From positions 27,832-91,831 of the forward strand of contig NZ_JBQKGG010000009.1 in the NCBI RefSeq assembly GCF_052118925.1: 64,000 bases of DNA. The letters run 5' to 3'. The notes under the pieces were generated by a model, which was not told the origin of the DNA, did not search any database, and worked only from the letters and a program-made list of their open reading frames with translations. The position numbers and the translations under genes are program-made. The DNA comes from Lientehia sp934351765. GTDB lineage: Bacteria > Bacillota > Clostridia > Lachnospirales > Lachnospiraceae. Below are positions 41,287 to 50,228 of the stretch, one piece after another (positions within the stretch are counted from its first letter, which is position 1; the number at the start of each line of letters is the position of its first letter).

Positions 41287-42054
41287 ATGGAACCAATCCT
41301 TGAACTGATACATGTCTGTTTCTCCTACCATACCCAGTCCGGGGAGACCGAAGCCCTGGAGGATATTTCTCTCTCGGTGCTGCCCGGTGAATTTCTCGCC
41401 GTCGTCGGTCCCTCCGGCTGCGGAAAAACCACGCTCCTGTCGCTGATCAGCGGACTTCTGACCCCGGAATCCGGCGAGATCCGGCTGTTCGGAAAGCCTC
41501 AGGGAACCTCCGGTGCCAACATCGGCTACATGCTCCAGCGGGATCATCTGTTTGAATGGCGGACGGTCTATGACAATGTGCGGCTGGGACTGGAGATCCG
41601 CGGACAGGATACCGCGAAAAACCGCCGTGCCGTCAATACCATGCTGGATACCTACGGTCTTTCTGCCTTTCGGGAAGCGCCGCCCTCGGCCTTGTCCGGC
41701 GGAATGCGCCAGCGGGCCGCCCTGATCCGGACACTGGCCCTGGAGCCGGATATCCTGCTTCTTGACGAGCCCTTTTCTGCTCTGGACTATCAGACAAGAC
41801 TGGAGGTGGGTGATGACATCGGCGGCATTCTCAAGCGGGAGCATAAAACTGCGGTCCTTGTGACCCACGATCTGGCAGAAGCCATCACCCTGGCAGACCG
41901 GATCGTGATCCTTTCCAGCCGCCCGGCCCGTGTCCGGAGGATCCTGCCGCTTTCCTTCGGCCCCGACTGTGCCTCCCCTCTGGCAAGGCGCAGCTCTCCG
42001 CTGTTTTCCGGGTATTTTGAAGAAATCTGGAAGGAGTTAAAAACTCATGAATAA
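41287..42054 (+). CDS. ABC transporter ATPase, NitT/TauT (SsuB/ThiZ) type
   Basis: A 255-residue importer ATPase: Walker A VVGPSGCGKTTLLSLISG, Q-loop YMLQRDHLFEWRTV, signature ALSGGMRQRAALIR, Walker B ILLLDEPFSALDYQ and switch VLVTHDLAEAI. This is the nitrate/sulfonate/taurine/thiamine-precursor class. ATG 41287 follows AGGAGG; the frame's earlier start at 41227 lies before this RBS. It overlaps the permease gene by eight bases. No binding-protein gene is found on either side. Confidence 0.88.
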   Translation: MEPILELIHVCFSYHTQSGETEALEDISLSVLPGEFLAVVGPSGCGKTTLLSLISGLLTPESGEIRLFGKPQGTSGANIGYMLQRDHLFEWRTVYDNVRLGLEIRGQDTAKNRRAVNTMLDTYGLSAFREAPPSALSGGMRQRAALIRTLALEPDILLLDEPFSALDYQTRLEVGDDIGGILKREHKTAVLVTHDLAEAITLADRIVILSSRPARVRRILPLSFGPDCASPLARRSSPLFSGYFEEIWKELKTHE

Positions 42055-42835
42055 CACGATCTCACCCGCCCAGGCCGCTTATCTGCGTTCCTGCCGGAAA
42101 CGGAAGCGGCGGATCCTTATGGCTCAGCTTGCCCTGTTTTTTCTGTTTCTGGGGATCTGGGAGCTGACCGCCGATACCGGCCTGTTAAACGATTTCATCT
42201 TCAGCAGTCCGTCCCGTCTGGCAAAGACCTTCTGGGCCATGACACGGGACGGCAGTATTTTTTTCCATACCGGCGTAACCCTGGCTGAAACCATCGTAAG
42301 CTTTCTTCTGGTCACTGTCATCGGGATCTCCGGCGCCATGCTTCTGTGGCTGTTTCCGGCTGCCGCCAGTGTGCTGGAGCCGTTTCTGATCATGCTCAAC
42401 AGCCTTCCGAAATCCGCCCTGGCCCCGGTGCTCATCGTATGGCTGGGCAGCAATGTAAAAACCATCGTCGTCGCCGCCGTCTCTGTGGCCGTGTTCGGCT
42501 CCGTTATGACTCTCCACACAGGCTTTCAGTCCATGGACCCCGACAAGGTAAAGCTGATTTACACCCTCGGCGGAACAAAACGCGATGTGCTGGGAAAGGT
42601 ACTGCTCCCCGGCGCTGTGCCTCTGCTGATCAGCAACATGAAGGTCAACATCGGACTCTGCCTGGTGGGGGTTATCATCGGAGAATTTCTTGCTGCCGAC
42701 AAAGGGCTCGGATATCTCATCATCTACGGAAGCCAGGTATTCAAGCTGGATCTGGTGATTTTAAGCATTGTGATCCTCTGCGTACTGTCCATGGGCTTTT
42801 ACCGGCTGATCACGCTGCTGGAGAAACGACATTAA
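42047..42835 (+). CDS. ABC transporter permease, NitT/TauT type
   Basis: A 262-residue permease with about six membrane helices and the EAA-type loop (TLGGTKRDVLGKVLLPGAVP). N-terminal ELTADTGLLNDFIFSSPSRL and the following helices match SsuC/ThiX-like permeases. It pairs with the ATPase encoded just upstream. The substrate-binding protein must come from another locus or has been lost. Confidence 0.88.
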   Translation: MNNTISPAQAAYLRSCRKRKRRILMAQLALFFLFLGIWELTADTGLLNDFIFSSPSRLAKTFWAMTRDGSIFFHTGVTLAETIVSFLLVTVIGISGAMLLWLFPAAASVLEPFLIMLNSLPKSALAPVLIVWLGSNVKTIVVAAVSVAVFGSVMTLHTGFQSMDPDKVKLIYTLGGTKRDVLGKVLLPGAVPLLISNMKVNIGLCLVGVIIGEFLAADKGLGYLIIYGSQVFKLDLVILSIVILCVLSMGFYRLITLLEKRH

Positions 42836-42857
42836 CGCACCGCTTTGCTGTACTAAA

Positions 42858-42899
42858 ACGGAGGGCCTTCCGCTCAGCAGGAAGCCCTCCGTTCGTTTT
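42858..42899 (+). terminator. Terminator after the ABC importer genes
   Basis: ACGGAGGGC.TTCC and GGAA.GCCCTCCGT form a stable hairpin followed by TCGTTTT. Confidence 0.85.
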
Positions 42900-42911
42900 C
42901 CGTTTTCTTTT

Positions 42912-43748
42912 TTACAGCGCGATGATCACGCCGCCGTCTCCGGCGTAGGTACTGCTCACGCCTGCGGTGTTCACCACGTATACGTCCTTCACATCAATTA
43001 AGGAACAGATGATCTCTTTTACCTTCCGGGCACGGTCTGAACAGTTGGTATGGGCGATTGCCAGGGTCTTATGTCCGGGATCCACTGCCTGCTTTGCCAC
43101 CCACTGTGCCATCTTTCGGAGCGCCTTGTCAATTCCGCGGGCCTGATCCAGCTTAATGATCGTTCCCTTGTCGGCACCCATGACCGGTTTGATATTCAGG
43201 ACGCTGGCAACCACGGCCTGAATCCCGGTCAGCCGCCCGTTTTTCCTCAAAAAGTCCAGCGTTTCCAGGACAAAATACGTATTTAAATTATCCCGGTAAT
43301 CGGATACTTCTTTTACCACCTCATCGAAGCTCTTTCCCGCTTCGCAAAGCTCCCGGATCTTCAGCGCCAGAATTACCTCCCCCACCGATGCGGAATCGGA
43401 ACTGAATACCGCGATATGCTTCTCGCCCTTTTCTTCTAAATAAAGGCTTCTTCCCAGCACCGCACTGTTATAGCTTCCACTCAAATGCTGGGACAGGGTC
43501 ACAACAAACACAGCATCGGCATCACAGTCATAGGCGTTCATGAATGCTTCCGGGGACGGGCATGCTGTTTTCGGGCATTCCTCCGACTCCCTTACCAGCT
43601 TCAGATAGCTTTTCTGATTAAAGGTCTCATCATCTGTGATCTGAATATCGCCAACCTGGAGAGTCAGCGGGATAATCTGAAAATGGCTGTCTGCTTTCAG
43701 CTCCTCCGTCAGATCACAACAGCTATCTACTACAATCTTGTAATTCAT
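42912..43748 (-). CDS. DegV family fatty-acid-binding protein
   Basis: A 278-residue DegV protein, member of the FakB-like group that binds fatty acids for the FakA kinase. The opening YKIVVDSCCDLTEELKADSH, the TACPSPEAFMNAY region with Thr/Ser, TLSQHLSGSYNSAVLG and RKNGRLTGIQAVVASVLNIKP are family signatures. RBS AGGAGG before ATG 43748. Stands alone. A fatty-acid-supply role is known for FakB; for this member it is inferred. Confidence 0.88.
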   Translation of the reverse strand: MNYKIVVDSCCDLTEELKADSHFQIIPLTLQVGDIQITDDETFNQKSYLKLVRESEECPKTACPSPEAFMNAYDCDADAVFVVTLSQHLSGSYNSAVLGRSLYLEEKGEKHIAVFSSDSASVGEVILALKIRELCEAGKSFDEVVKEVSDYRDNLNTYFVLETLDFLRKNGRLTGIQAVVASVLNIKPVMGADKGTIIKLDQARGIDKALRKMAQWVAKQAVDPGHKTLAIAHTNCSDRARKVKEIICSLIDVKDVYVVNTAGVSSTYAGDGGVIIAL

Positions 43749-43888
43749 GTTCTTCCTCCTGTACTACCCAACTACTGCATGTAGTTTTCATTACGATTTA
43801 TGATAGCACAGGATATATTATTTGAAAAGGGGTTTTCAAAATTTTTATAATTGAGACCAACAGACGTCCTGCCGGCTTCCGTTTCTTC

Positions 43889-45163
43889 CTATTTTTCCTG
43901 CCAGTAAGCTGTCAGAAGCTCCGTCAGTGCTTTCTGGTCTTTTTCTCCCATGAGCTCTCTGGCGGAGTGCATGGCAAGAAGCGGAATTCCGATATCGACC
44001 GTGTTGGAAAGACCGAAGGACGCCGCGATGGAGCCCAGCGTGCTGCCGCCTCCCACATCGGAACGGTTGGCAAACATCTGGCAGGGGATCTGATGCCTGT
44101 CACAGATGCTCCGCACCACAGCAATGGCTGCACTGTCGGTGGCATACTTCTGGTTGGCCTCCGCCTTTATGGCGACACCGCCGTTCAGATATACGTTGTT
44201 GGTAATGTCACTCTTCTCCGGCTGATTGGGATGCTTTCCATGTGCCACATCCACTGACAGTAGCATGGTCTTCAGCCTGCAGTTAAGCCGGTCCTCACCG
44301 GTATAGCCGAAGCTCAGACAGATTTTCTCCATAACGAGGGGCAGAAGCTCCGATCCGGCGCCCTGGTTTGTTCTGCTTCCGATCTCCTCATGATCAAACA
44401 GTACCACCATATCAATGCCGTCCCGCCGTTTTGTTCCCGCCAGCAGACCGTCGATGCAGGCGCAGACCGAGGTTAAGTTATCCAGGCGCGGTGCCGAATA
44501 GAATTCTCCGTCCATGCCGAGTGTTGTCCCCTCATCGCAGTTATAGACCGACAGTTCAAAATACAGGATATCCTCCGGCTTCACGGAAAGCTCCCCGGCC
44601 AGCCGTTTCATAAAATAGCCATCCTGCTCCGGTGTCTGCCCGGCGATGGGAAGCATGTCCTTCTGCCGGTTCAGCTCCACTCCCTTATTGACCTCCCGGT
44701 TCATATGGATCGCCAGGTTTGGAATGGTGAAGATGGGGCGTTTAAAATCCACCAGCCGAAGCTCCGGTGCAAAGCAGGTTTCTCCCCGCAGAGCCACCCG
44801 TCCGGCCACGGAAAGCGGACGGTCCAGCCAGGTATTTAAGATCGGACCGCCGTAGGTTTCGACATTGATCTTCGCATACCCGTCCTTTGTATGATCCGGC
44901 GCCGACTTGATCCGCATGCAGGGCCAGTCCGTATGGGCCGCCGCAATTCGGAAGCTCTGGCTTCTGGCAAATCCGGGATTGACACGGAATGCAAACAGGG
45001 TTGAGCCGTGGGAACGTACGTAATAGCCCCTGCCCCGCTGAAGCTGCCAGCTTCCCGTAAGCTCCAGCTCCTCATAACCTGCCGCCTGTAATTCCTCTTC
45101 CGCCAGCGCCGCCGTATGATACGGAGATACGCCGTTTTTTATATACTTCATCAGATGCTCCAT
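43889..45163 (-). CDS. M18 family aminopeptidase
   Basis: A 424-residue aspartyl/lysyl-type aminopeptidase of family M18 with two metal ions. Ligand motifs: AAAHTDWPCMRIK, PRLDNLTSVCA, VLFDHEEIGSRTNQGA, LLSVDVAHGKHPN and LLAMHSARELMG. Cytosolic peptide turnover is the expected role. RBS AGGAGG; a TATAAT preceded by TGn lies about 40 bases before the start. Expressed alone. Confidence 0.92.
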   Translation of the reverse strand: MEHLMKYIKNGVSPYHTAALAEEELQAAGYEELELTGSWQLQRGRGYYVRSHGSTLFAFRVNPGFARSQSFRIAAAHTDWPCMRIKSAPDHTKDGYAKINVETYGGPILNTWLDRPLSVAGRVALRGETCFAPELRLVDFKRPIFTIPNLAIHMNREVNKGVELNRQKDMLPIAGQTPEQDGYFMKRLAGELSVKPEDILYFELSVYNCDEGTTLGMDGEFYSAPRLDNLTSVCACIDGLLAGTKRRDGIDMVVLFDHEEIGSRTNQGAGSELLPLVMEKICLSFGYTGEDRLNCRLKTMLLSVDVAHGKHPNQPEKSDITNNVYLNGGVAIKAEANQKYATDSAAIAVVRSICDRHQIPCQMFANRSDVGGGSTLGSIAASFGLSNTVDIGIPLLAMHSARELMGEKDQKALTELLTAYWQEK

Positions 45164-45300
45164 GATGCTTCCTCCTGTTTGTCAATCATTCCTGTCCATT
45201 ATAGCACAGCTGACAAAGATTCCGCTTTCTTTTTTCCGCATTTTCTCTTATACTATGGGTAAACCCATTTGGCATACCTTATTCGTAACAGGAGTTTTTC

Positions 45301-45798
45301 ATGATCGCATTACACATCGCTGATATCAAAGAATTCACCTCTAAGCTGTTTCTTCATGAGGATTTTGATTCCTTTCTTGTTTCCCAGGCATCCTTTACCA
45401 CCGGTTTTTCCGTTACGCTGGACGGCTCGCTCCATAAAGATTATTTTACCGATGAGCAGTGGGAAGCCATGGAGCAGCACGATCTGGCACGGTGGAGTCT
45501 GATGCGCCCTTTATGCTTCCAGATCATTAAGGGCTCCCGCCTTCCGGAGCAGTTCAAGATCATTCTGGCTCTCTCCAGGGCCAACACCGTGCGCCTCATA
45601 AATGGCGGCGGACTTTCTGTTTCCCCGGAGCAGGTGGGCGGGCTTTATCTCAATATCCGCTACGAAAACAGCCGTCTGTTCTGTATCACAGGCGTTTCCT
45701 TTGCGTCCTTTTCCATGGATAAGACCCTGGAGCATACCTGGGACGACATGGTAAAAAAATTTCTCACAGCGAAAAAGATTGCCTGGGAGGAGCAGTAG
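45301..45798 (+). CDS. DUF5721 family protein
   Basis: A 165-residue soluble protein that matches the Lachnospiraceae DUF5721 pattern (MIALHIADIKEFTSKLFLHE, SFTTGFSVTLDG...). The second half contains LYLNIRYENSRLFCITGVSF and ends in a helix. RBS ACAGGAG at good distance. Function unknown; it precedes the htpG gene but is separated from it by the htpG promoter and CIRCE element. Confidence 0.8.
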   Translation: MIALHIADIKEFTSKLFLHEDFDSFLVSQASFTTGFSVTLDGSLHKDYFTDEQWEAMEQHDLARWSLMRPLCFQIIKGSRLPEQFKIILALSRANTVRLINGGGLSVSPEQVGGLYLNIRYENSRLFCITGVSFASFSMDKTLEHTWDDMVKKFLTAKKIAWEEQ

Positions 45799-45822
45799 CT
45801 CCAGGTAAACATTTGCGAAGTG

Positions 45823-45849
45823 TTAGCACTCGAACGAGTTGAGTGCTAA
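45823..45849 (+). promoter_or_regulatory. CIRCE element (HrcA operator)
   Basis: TTAGCACTC, nine bases, GAGTGCTAA: exact match to the CIRCE consensus. It lies just upstream of the htpG -35 and points to HrcA repression of htpG. Confidence 0.95.
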
Positions 45850-45856
45850 TTTTCTC

Positions 45857-45885
45857 TTGACTTTTCCCATACCCGGTATTACAAT
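45857..45885 (+). promoter_or_regulatory. Sigma-A promoter of htpG
   Basis: TTGACT, 17 bases, TACAAT, 33 bases before the start codon; CIRCE ends seven bases before the -35. Confidence 0.85.
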
Positions 45886-45917
45886 ATAGGAAATCTGAAA
45901 AGAAAGGTGTGAGGATA

Positions 45918-47918
45918 ATGCCTGAAAAACAGGGTAATTTATCAATCAACAGTGAAAACATATTTCCTATTATAAAGAAGTGGCTTTACAGTGACCATGA
46001 CATCTTCTACCGGGAACTGATCTCCAACGGCTGCGATGCCATCACCAAGTTAAAAAAGCTGGATGCCATCGGCGACTTTGAGATCCCCGAAGGAACGGAG
46101 TTCCAGATTCAGGTGACGGTAGATCCAGAGGAAAAAACCATTACCTTTAAGGACAACGGTCTCGGTATGACCTTCGAAGAGGTTGACGAGTATATCAACC
46201 AGATTGCCTTCTCCGGTGCAAAGGATTTCCTGGAAAAATACAAGGACAAGACCAGCGAGGATCAGATCATCGGTCATTTCGGCCTGGGCTTCTATTCCGC
46301 GTTCATGGTAGCTGATAAGGTGACCATCGACACGAAATCCTTCAAGGCCGATGCGCCTGCGGTCCACTGGGAATCCGACGGCGGCCAGGAATTTGCCATG
46401 GCCGAGGGCAATAAGACCGATTTCGGTACCGAGATCACCCTGTACTTAAATGAGGACAGTGTGGAATTTGCCAATGAATACAAGGCCCGCGAGGTCATCA
46501 CCAAATACTGCTCCTTCATGCCGGTGGAAATTTATCTGAACAAGGCCAACGCGCCCCAGGAATACGAGACCATCGATGCCAGCGAAGTGACCGAAAAGGA
46601 CGTGGTTGTGGAACGCACCGTTGAGGAGGCTAAAACGGAGGAGCGTGAAAATGAAAACGGCGAAAAAGAGGTCGTTGAGGTTTCTCCCAGAAAAGAGCTC
46701 GCCAAGATCAACAAACGGCCCGTGGCACTCAATGATCCCCATCCGCTGTGGACAAAGCATCCCAATGACTGCACCGCGGAAGAATACAAAAAATTCTACC
46801 GCACTGTATTCAATGATTATAAGGAGCCTCTGTTCTGGATCCATCTGAACATGGATTATCCGTTCAATTTAAAGGGGATCCTGTATTTCCCGAAGATTGG
46901 TTCCCAGTACGAAAGCATCGAGGGCACCATCAAGCTTTACAACAATCAGGTATTCGTTGCCGATAACATCAAGGAAGTGATCCCGGAGTTCTTAATGCTC
47001 TTAAAGGGTGTCATCGACTGCCCTGACCTGCCGCTGAACGTATCCAGAAGTGCGCTGCAGAATGACGGCTTTGTAAAGAAGATCTCCGATTACATCACTA
47101 AGAAGGTTGCGGACAAGCTGACCGGCATGTTCAAGACTGACAAGGAAACTTATGAGAAATACTGGGACGATTTAAGTCCCTTCATCAAATACGGCTATAT
47201 CCGTGATGAAAAATTCTATGAGAAGATCAAGGACTGCGTTCTGTTCAAGAACCTGGAGGGCAAATATCTGACCCTGGCTGAGTGTCTGGAAGAGAATAAG
47301 GAGCAGCATGAAAATACCATCTTCTATGTGACCGATGAAAAGGCTCAGAGCCAGTATATCAATATGTTCAAAGAAGCCGGCATCGACGCTGTGATCTTAA
47401 CGCATGCCATCGATGCTCCGTTCATCAACCAGGCAGAGCAGAAGAATGAAAATCTTCATTTTGTCCGTATCGACACTGACCTGGATCAGGCATTCAAGGA
47501 GGATACAGAGGACGAGGACAAAGAGGCCATGACTGCCATGACTGATAAGCTCACCGAAACCTTCCGCAAGGCTCTGGATAACGACAAGCTGGAAATTAAG
47601 GTCGAAAAGCTCAAGAACGCCTCCATTGCCTCTGTCGTAACCCTTTCCGAGGAAGGCCGCCGGATGCAGGATATGATGAAGATGTACAACATGGACGGCA
47701 TGGGCATGGATATGTTCGGCGCATCTGAGACTCTTGTACTCAACGCCAACCATCCGCTGGTAACCTTCGTACTGGATCATCCGGAGGATGAAGATACTCC
47801 CATGTTCTGCGAACAGCTTTATGATCTGGCACTGCTCTCCCACGGAAGCCTGTCACCGGAACGGATGGCAAGCTTCGTGACAAGAAGCAACGAAATTATG
47901 ATGAAGCTGGCCAAATAG
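45918..47918 (+). CDS. htpG: Chaperone HtpG (Hsp90)
   Basis: A 666-residue bacterial Hsp90. GHKL ATP-site motifs: YRELISNGCDAITKL (Glu and Asn), ITFKDNGLGMTFEE, HFGLGFYSAFMVAD; middle-domain YFPKIGSQYESIEGTIKLY and NVSRSALQNDGFVKKI with the catalytic Arg; C-terminal dimerisation domain present. An ATP-driven chaperone of the cytosol. ATG 45918 is preferred over GTG 45909 because AAAGGTG lies eight bases before it. Expression is heat-responsive via CIRCE (inferred from the site). Confidence 0.95.
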   Translation: MPEKQGNLSINSENIFPIIKKWLYSDHDIFYRELISNGCDAITKLKKLDAIGDFEIPEGTEFQIQVTVDPEEKTITFKDNGLGMTFEEVDEYINQIAFSGAKDFLEKYKDKTSEDQIIGHFGLGFYSAFMVADKVTIDTKSFKADAPAVHWESDGGQEFAMAEGNKTDFGTEITLYLNEDSVEFANEYKAREVITKYCSFMPVEIYLNKANAPQEYETIDASEVTEKDVVVERTVEEAKTEERENENGEKEVVEVSPRKELAKINKRPVALNDPHPLWTKHPNDCTAEEYKKFYRTVFNDYKEPLFWIHLNMDYPFNLKGILYFPKIGSQYESIEGTIKLYNNQVFVADNIKEVIPEFLMLLKGVIDCPDLPLNVSRSALQNDGFVKKISDYITKKVADKLTGMFKTDKETYEKYWDDLSPFIKYGYIRDEKFYEKIKDCVLFKNLEGKYLTLAECLEENKEQHENTIFYVTDEKAQSQYINMFKEAGIDAVILTHAIDAPFINQAEQKNENLHFVRIDTDLDQAFKEDTEDEDKEAMTAMTDKLTETFRKALDNDKLEIKVEKLKNASIASVVTLSEEGRRMQDMMKMYNMDGMGMDMFGASETLVLNANHPLVTFVLDHPEDEDTPMFCEQLYDLALLSHGSLSPERMASFVTRSNEIMMKLAK

Positions 47919-48026
47919 GGCGCAAAAGTCCTGCCGACCTTCATGCCTGCATGATAAGCCGGCAGGATTGTGAGAGCTGCACCGCAGCGAAACAATCCGT
48001 TTGGTCACACCTCTTAAAGCTACAGA

Positions 48027-48103
48027 ATGCCCCAGGCGCCGACACCTCCTTCACGCTTCAGTCAAAGCCGCTGAAGGAAAGGGCCGGACACCTGGGGCAT
48101 TTT
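48027..48103 (+). terminator. Long hairpin after htpG
   Basis: ATGCCCCAGG...GACACCTCCTTCA pairs imperfectly with its distal partner TGAAGG...GGACACCTGGGGCAT over about 30 bases, followed by TTTCG. A weaker GTCCTGCCG/CGGCAGGA hairpin precedes it. Probably the htpG terminator; the spacer 47919-48166 holds nothing else. Confidence 0.6.
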
Positions 48104-48166
48104 CGTCCTCACGCTTATTTTGTCAAGTTCAGGGACTGCGAAAACCATTTACACAGACGGTATCCC

Positions 48167-48325
48167 TTAACCTGATCTGAGAATTTTTTTATCCTGCTTT
48201 TTCATGGTCCTGTCTTGTTTTTTCCAATGGTTTTCCGCCTGTTTCTGTGCTTCTCGTTTTTGCAGTTCACATTCTTCATCTATTTCATAAACCGAGTCTT
48301 CGTCAATGATCAGTCTTGTTTTCAC
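48167..48325 (-). CDS. Small charged hypothetical protein
   Basis: A 52-residue protein: KTRLIIDEDSVYEIDEECEL followed by a Lys/Gln/Glu-rich helix ending KKILRSG. Starts at GTG 48325, where AAAGGA lies seven bases before; the frame itself extends to 48367 without an RBS. Similar short 'DEDSVYEIDEEC' proteins are common in Lachnospiraceae; no function known. It converges with htpG. Confidence 0.6.
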   Translation of the reverse strand: MKTRLIIDEDSVYEIDEECELQKREAQKQAENHWKKQDRTMKKQDKKILRSG

Positions 48326-48500
48326 TGGATTTCCTTTCTGCGCGATGGATCTTATATGGCTGAACAAAGCCGGTTCCGGATCTTTGAGCTGTTTCCTTCA
48401 TAAGTTCTGATTCCTATATGATAGAATATGTCCCGGGCATAAAACCGGTTCCGTTTTCATAGATTCTAAGGAATGAAACCGGAAAGGCGATTTTATCCTT

Positions 48501-49157
48501 ATGGACGATTTGAAGGCTACGGGGCTGGATCTGGCAACCTGCCGGTACAGTCTCCAGATGTTAAAGGCGGCGCTTTTCTATTTTCCGCCGCCGCTTCGCC
48601 GCACGCTTTCTCTCTGGATCAAGGCGCAGGAATTTCAAAACACAGTAGAATTGTTCCGGAATTCCAGTGAATCGGAGGTGCTGGCCGCCTGTTCCATGGC
48701 AGAGCCGAAAGCACCGCAGAGCTTTTTTGATCTGCTCAGTGAGATCAAAGATTATGGGAGCCCGGAACAGCGGCAGGCCTTTGACCGCTTTTCCAGCCTG
48801 CTCCAGGTTATGACTCTCTATGAGCAGTTCCGCCAGACCTCTGATCCCGTACCGGAAGAACCGGACGTAAGCGATTCAGCCACCGAAGAATCCGGCTTCG
48901 ATGCCTCCGGGCACGAGATTGCCGAACAATCCCCGCAGTTCTCCGAACCGGTAATTTCCGTGGATTCTTCCGGCGAACCGGTTTTAACAGCAGCTTCCCT
49001 GAACCGGCGCACACCCGAAAGTGTCACTCCTTCCAAAAGCTTTTCTGCCTTGATCCGTGACGGCCTTGCCCCGGAAAAACGACGGCTGTTTGACGCATAT
49101 CAGGCCATGTTCCGCCCCATTATCGGCGGTGCTTCCCGAAAGGAGGAGACCACATGA
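48501..49157 (+). CDS. Hypothetical protein, first of a two-gene unit
   Basis: A 218-residue protein I do not recognise. The N-terminal 110 residues are helical (LKATGLDLATCRYSLQMLKA, ELFRNSSESEVLAACSMAEP), then a disordered acidic Ser/Glu/Pro region (about 112-175), and a C-terminal helix (LIRDGLAPEKRRLFDAYQAM). No membrane segment or signal. Its stop overlaps the next start by four bases (ATGA). Both proteins end in a helix of similar pattern (xPEKRRLFDAYQAM / TPEEQNRIELFRKM), suggesting they may be related or interact. Confidence 0.6.
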   Translation: MDDLKATGLDLATCRYSLQMLKAALFYFPPPLRRTLSLWIKAQEFQNTVELFRNSSESEVLAACSMAEPKAPQSFFDLLSEIKDYGSPEQRQAFDRFSSLLQVMTLYEQFRQTSDPVPEEPDVSDSATEESGFDASGHEIAEQSPQFSEPVISVDSSGEPVLTAASLNRRTPESVTPSKSFSALIRDGLAPEKRRLFDAYQAMFRPIIGGASRKEETT

Positions 49158-49441
49158 ATGATGCAAACAACGACTGGCAGAAGGACCCGGCCTTAAAAAA
49201 TATGGATCTGAAAAAGCTGGCCTTTCTCTCGGAGCTTGTCTCCCAGACAAACGGAAAATCCCCGGACAGCCTGCTGCCTTTTCTCGTCTCCGCCAACAAA
49301 AACGCAAACGCCATGGGACTGCAGTTCAATGATTCCGAAACCGACCTGCTCTTAAAGGTCCTGAAAAGCCGCATGACACCGGAAGAACAGAACCGGATCG
49401 AGCTGTTTCGGAAAATGGCAGGACTGCTGGGTGGGAAATAA
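49154..49441 (+). CDS. Hypothetical helical protein, second of a two-gene unit
   Basis: A 95-residue all-helical protein (DPALKNMDLKKLAFLSELVS ... LPFLVSANKNANAMGLQF ... RMTPEEQNRIELFRKMAGLL). RBS AAAGGAGG; start overlaps the end of 48501-49157. Such two-gene units are seen in Lachnospiraceae; the function is unknown. Confidence 0.65.
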   Translation: MNDANNDWQKDPALKNMDLKKLAFLSELVSQTNGKSPDSLLPFLVSANKNANAMGLQFNDSETDLLLKVLKSRMTPEEQNRIELFRKMAGLLGGK

Positions 49442-49545
49442 CATGGACACCTGTTCACTTGAACATTCTTAAAATATGAATTTTACAAAAAGCAAATACC
49501 TTTTTATTGGGAAACTCTCGAAAATAAATCTCTCGTTTTTGAAAT

Positions 49546-50217
49546 TCACCCCACAATCTCCCCATCTTCCAGTGTCAGCACCGTATCGGCACAGCGGGCG
49601 ATGGCGAGGTCGTGGGTGACGAGAATCAGAGTCTGGCGGAAGAGGCGGCAGGTTTCCTGCAAAAGCGCCAGCACCTCTCCGGCGCTTCTGGCGTCCAGAT
49701 TTCCCGTTGGCTCATCGGCCAGAACGGCCGCCGGTTTGGTGATGAGGGCGCGGGCGATAGCGACGCGCTGTACCTCACCGCCGGAGAGCTCGCCCGGATA
49801 TTTCTTTTCCTTGCCCACAAGGCGCAGCTTTTTTAGTAAAGCAACCTCGTACTCTTCGTCCAGTTCCCGCTGATCCAGATACAACGGCATCCGAATGTTG
49901 TCGATGGCGGTGTACTCCGGCAGGAGATTAAACGCCTGGAACACGAAGCCAATGCGGCGTCGACGGAAGATCGCCGCCTCCCGGTCGGTGAAATCCGCCA
50001 GATTTTTTCCTTCCACGAAAATCTCCCCGGAGGTCGGGCGGTCCAAGCCGCCCAGGAGATGGAGCAGCGTGGATTTTCCGGAGCCGCTCCGTCCGATGAC
50101 TGCGTAAAACCGTCCTTCCTCGATGGTGAGATCCGTCGGCTTTAACGCCTTAACTTCCAGTTCTCCGCTCCCGTAGGTCTTGCATGCCTGTTTCATTTCG
50201 ATCAGATAATTACTCAT
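49546..50217 (-). CDS. ABC transporter ATPase (MacB/LolD type) for FtsX permease
   Basis: A 223-residue ATPase: Walker A VIGRSGSGKSTLLHLLGG, signature ELSGGEVQRVAIARAL, Walker B AAVLADEPTGNLDARS, switch ILVTHDLAIARC. Start ATG 50217 with GGAGGG; the open frame to 50379 lies inside the permease gene. Forms one transporter with the FtsX-like permease encoded 11 bases upstream. With the neighbouring two-component system it resembles modules that sense and resist cell-envelope antibiotics (inference). Confidence 0.88.
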   Translation of the reverse strand: MSNYLIEMKQACKTYGSGELEVKALKPTDLTIEEGRFYAVIGRSGSGKSTLLHLLGGLDRPTSGEIFVEGKNLADFTDREAAIFRRRRIGFVFQAFNLLPEYTAIDNIRMPLYLDQRELDEEYEVALLKKLRLVGKEKKYPGELSGGEVQRVAIARALITKPAAVLADEPTGNLDARSAGEVLALLQETCRLFRQTLILVTHDLAIARCADTVLTLEDGEIVG

Positions 50218-50228
50218 CGCTTTCCCTC

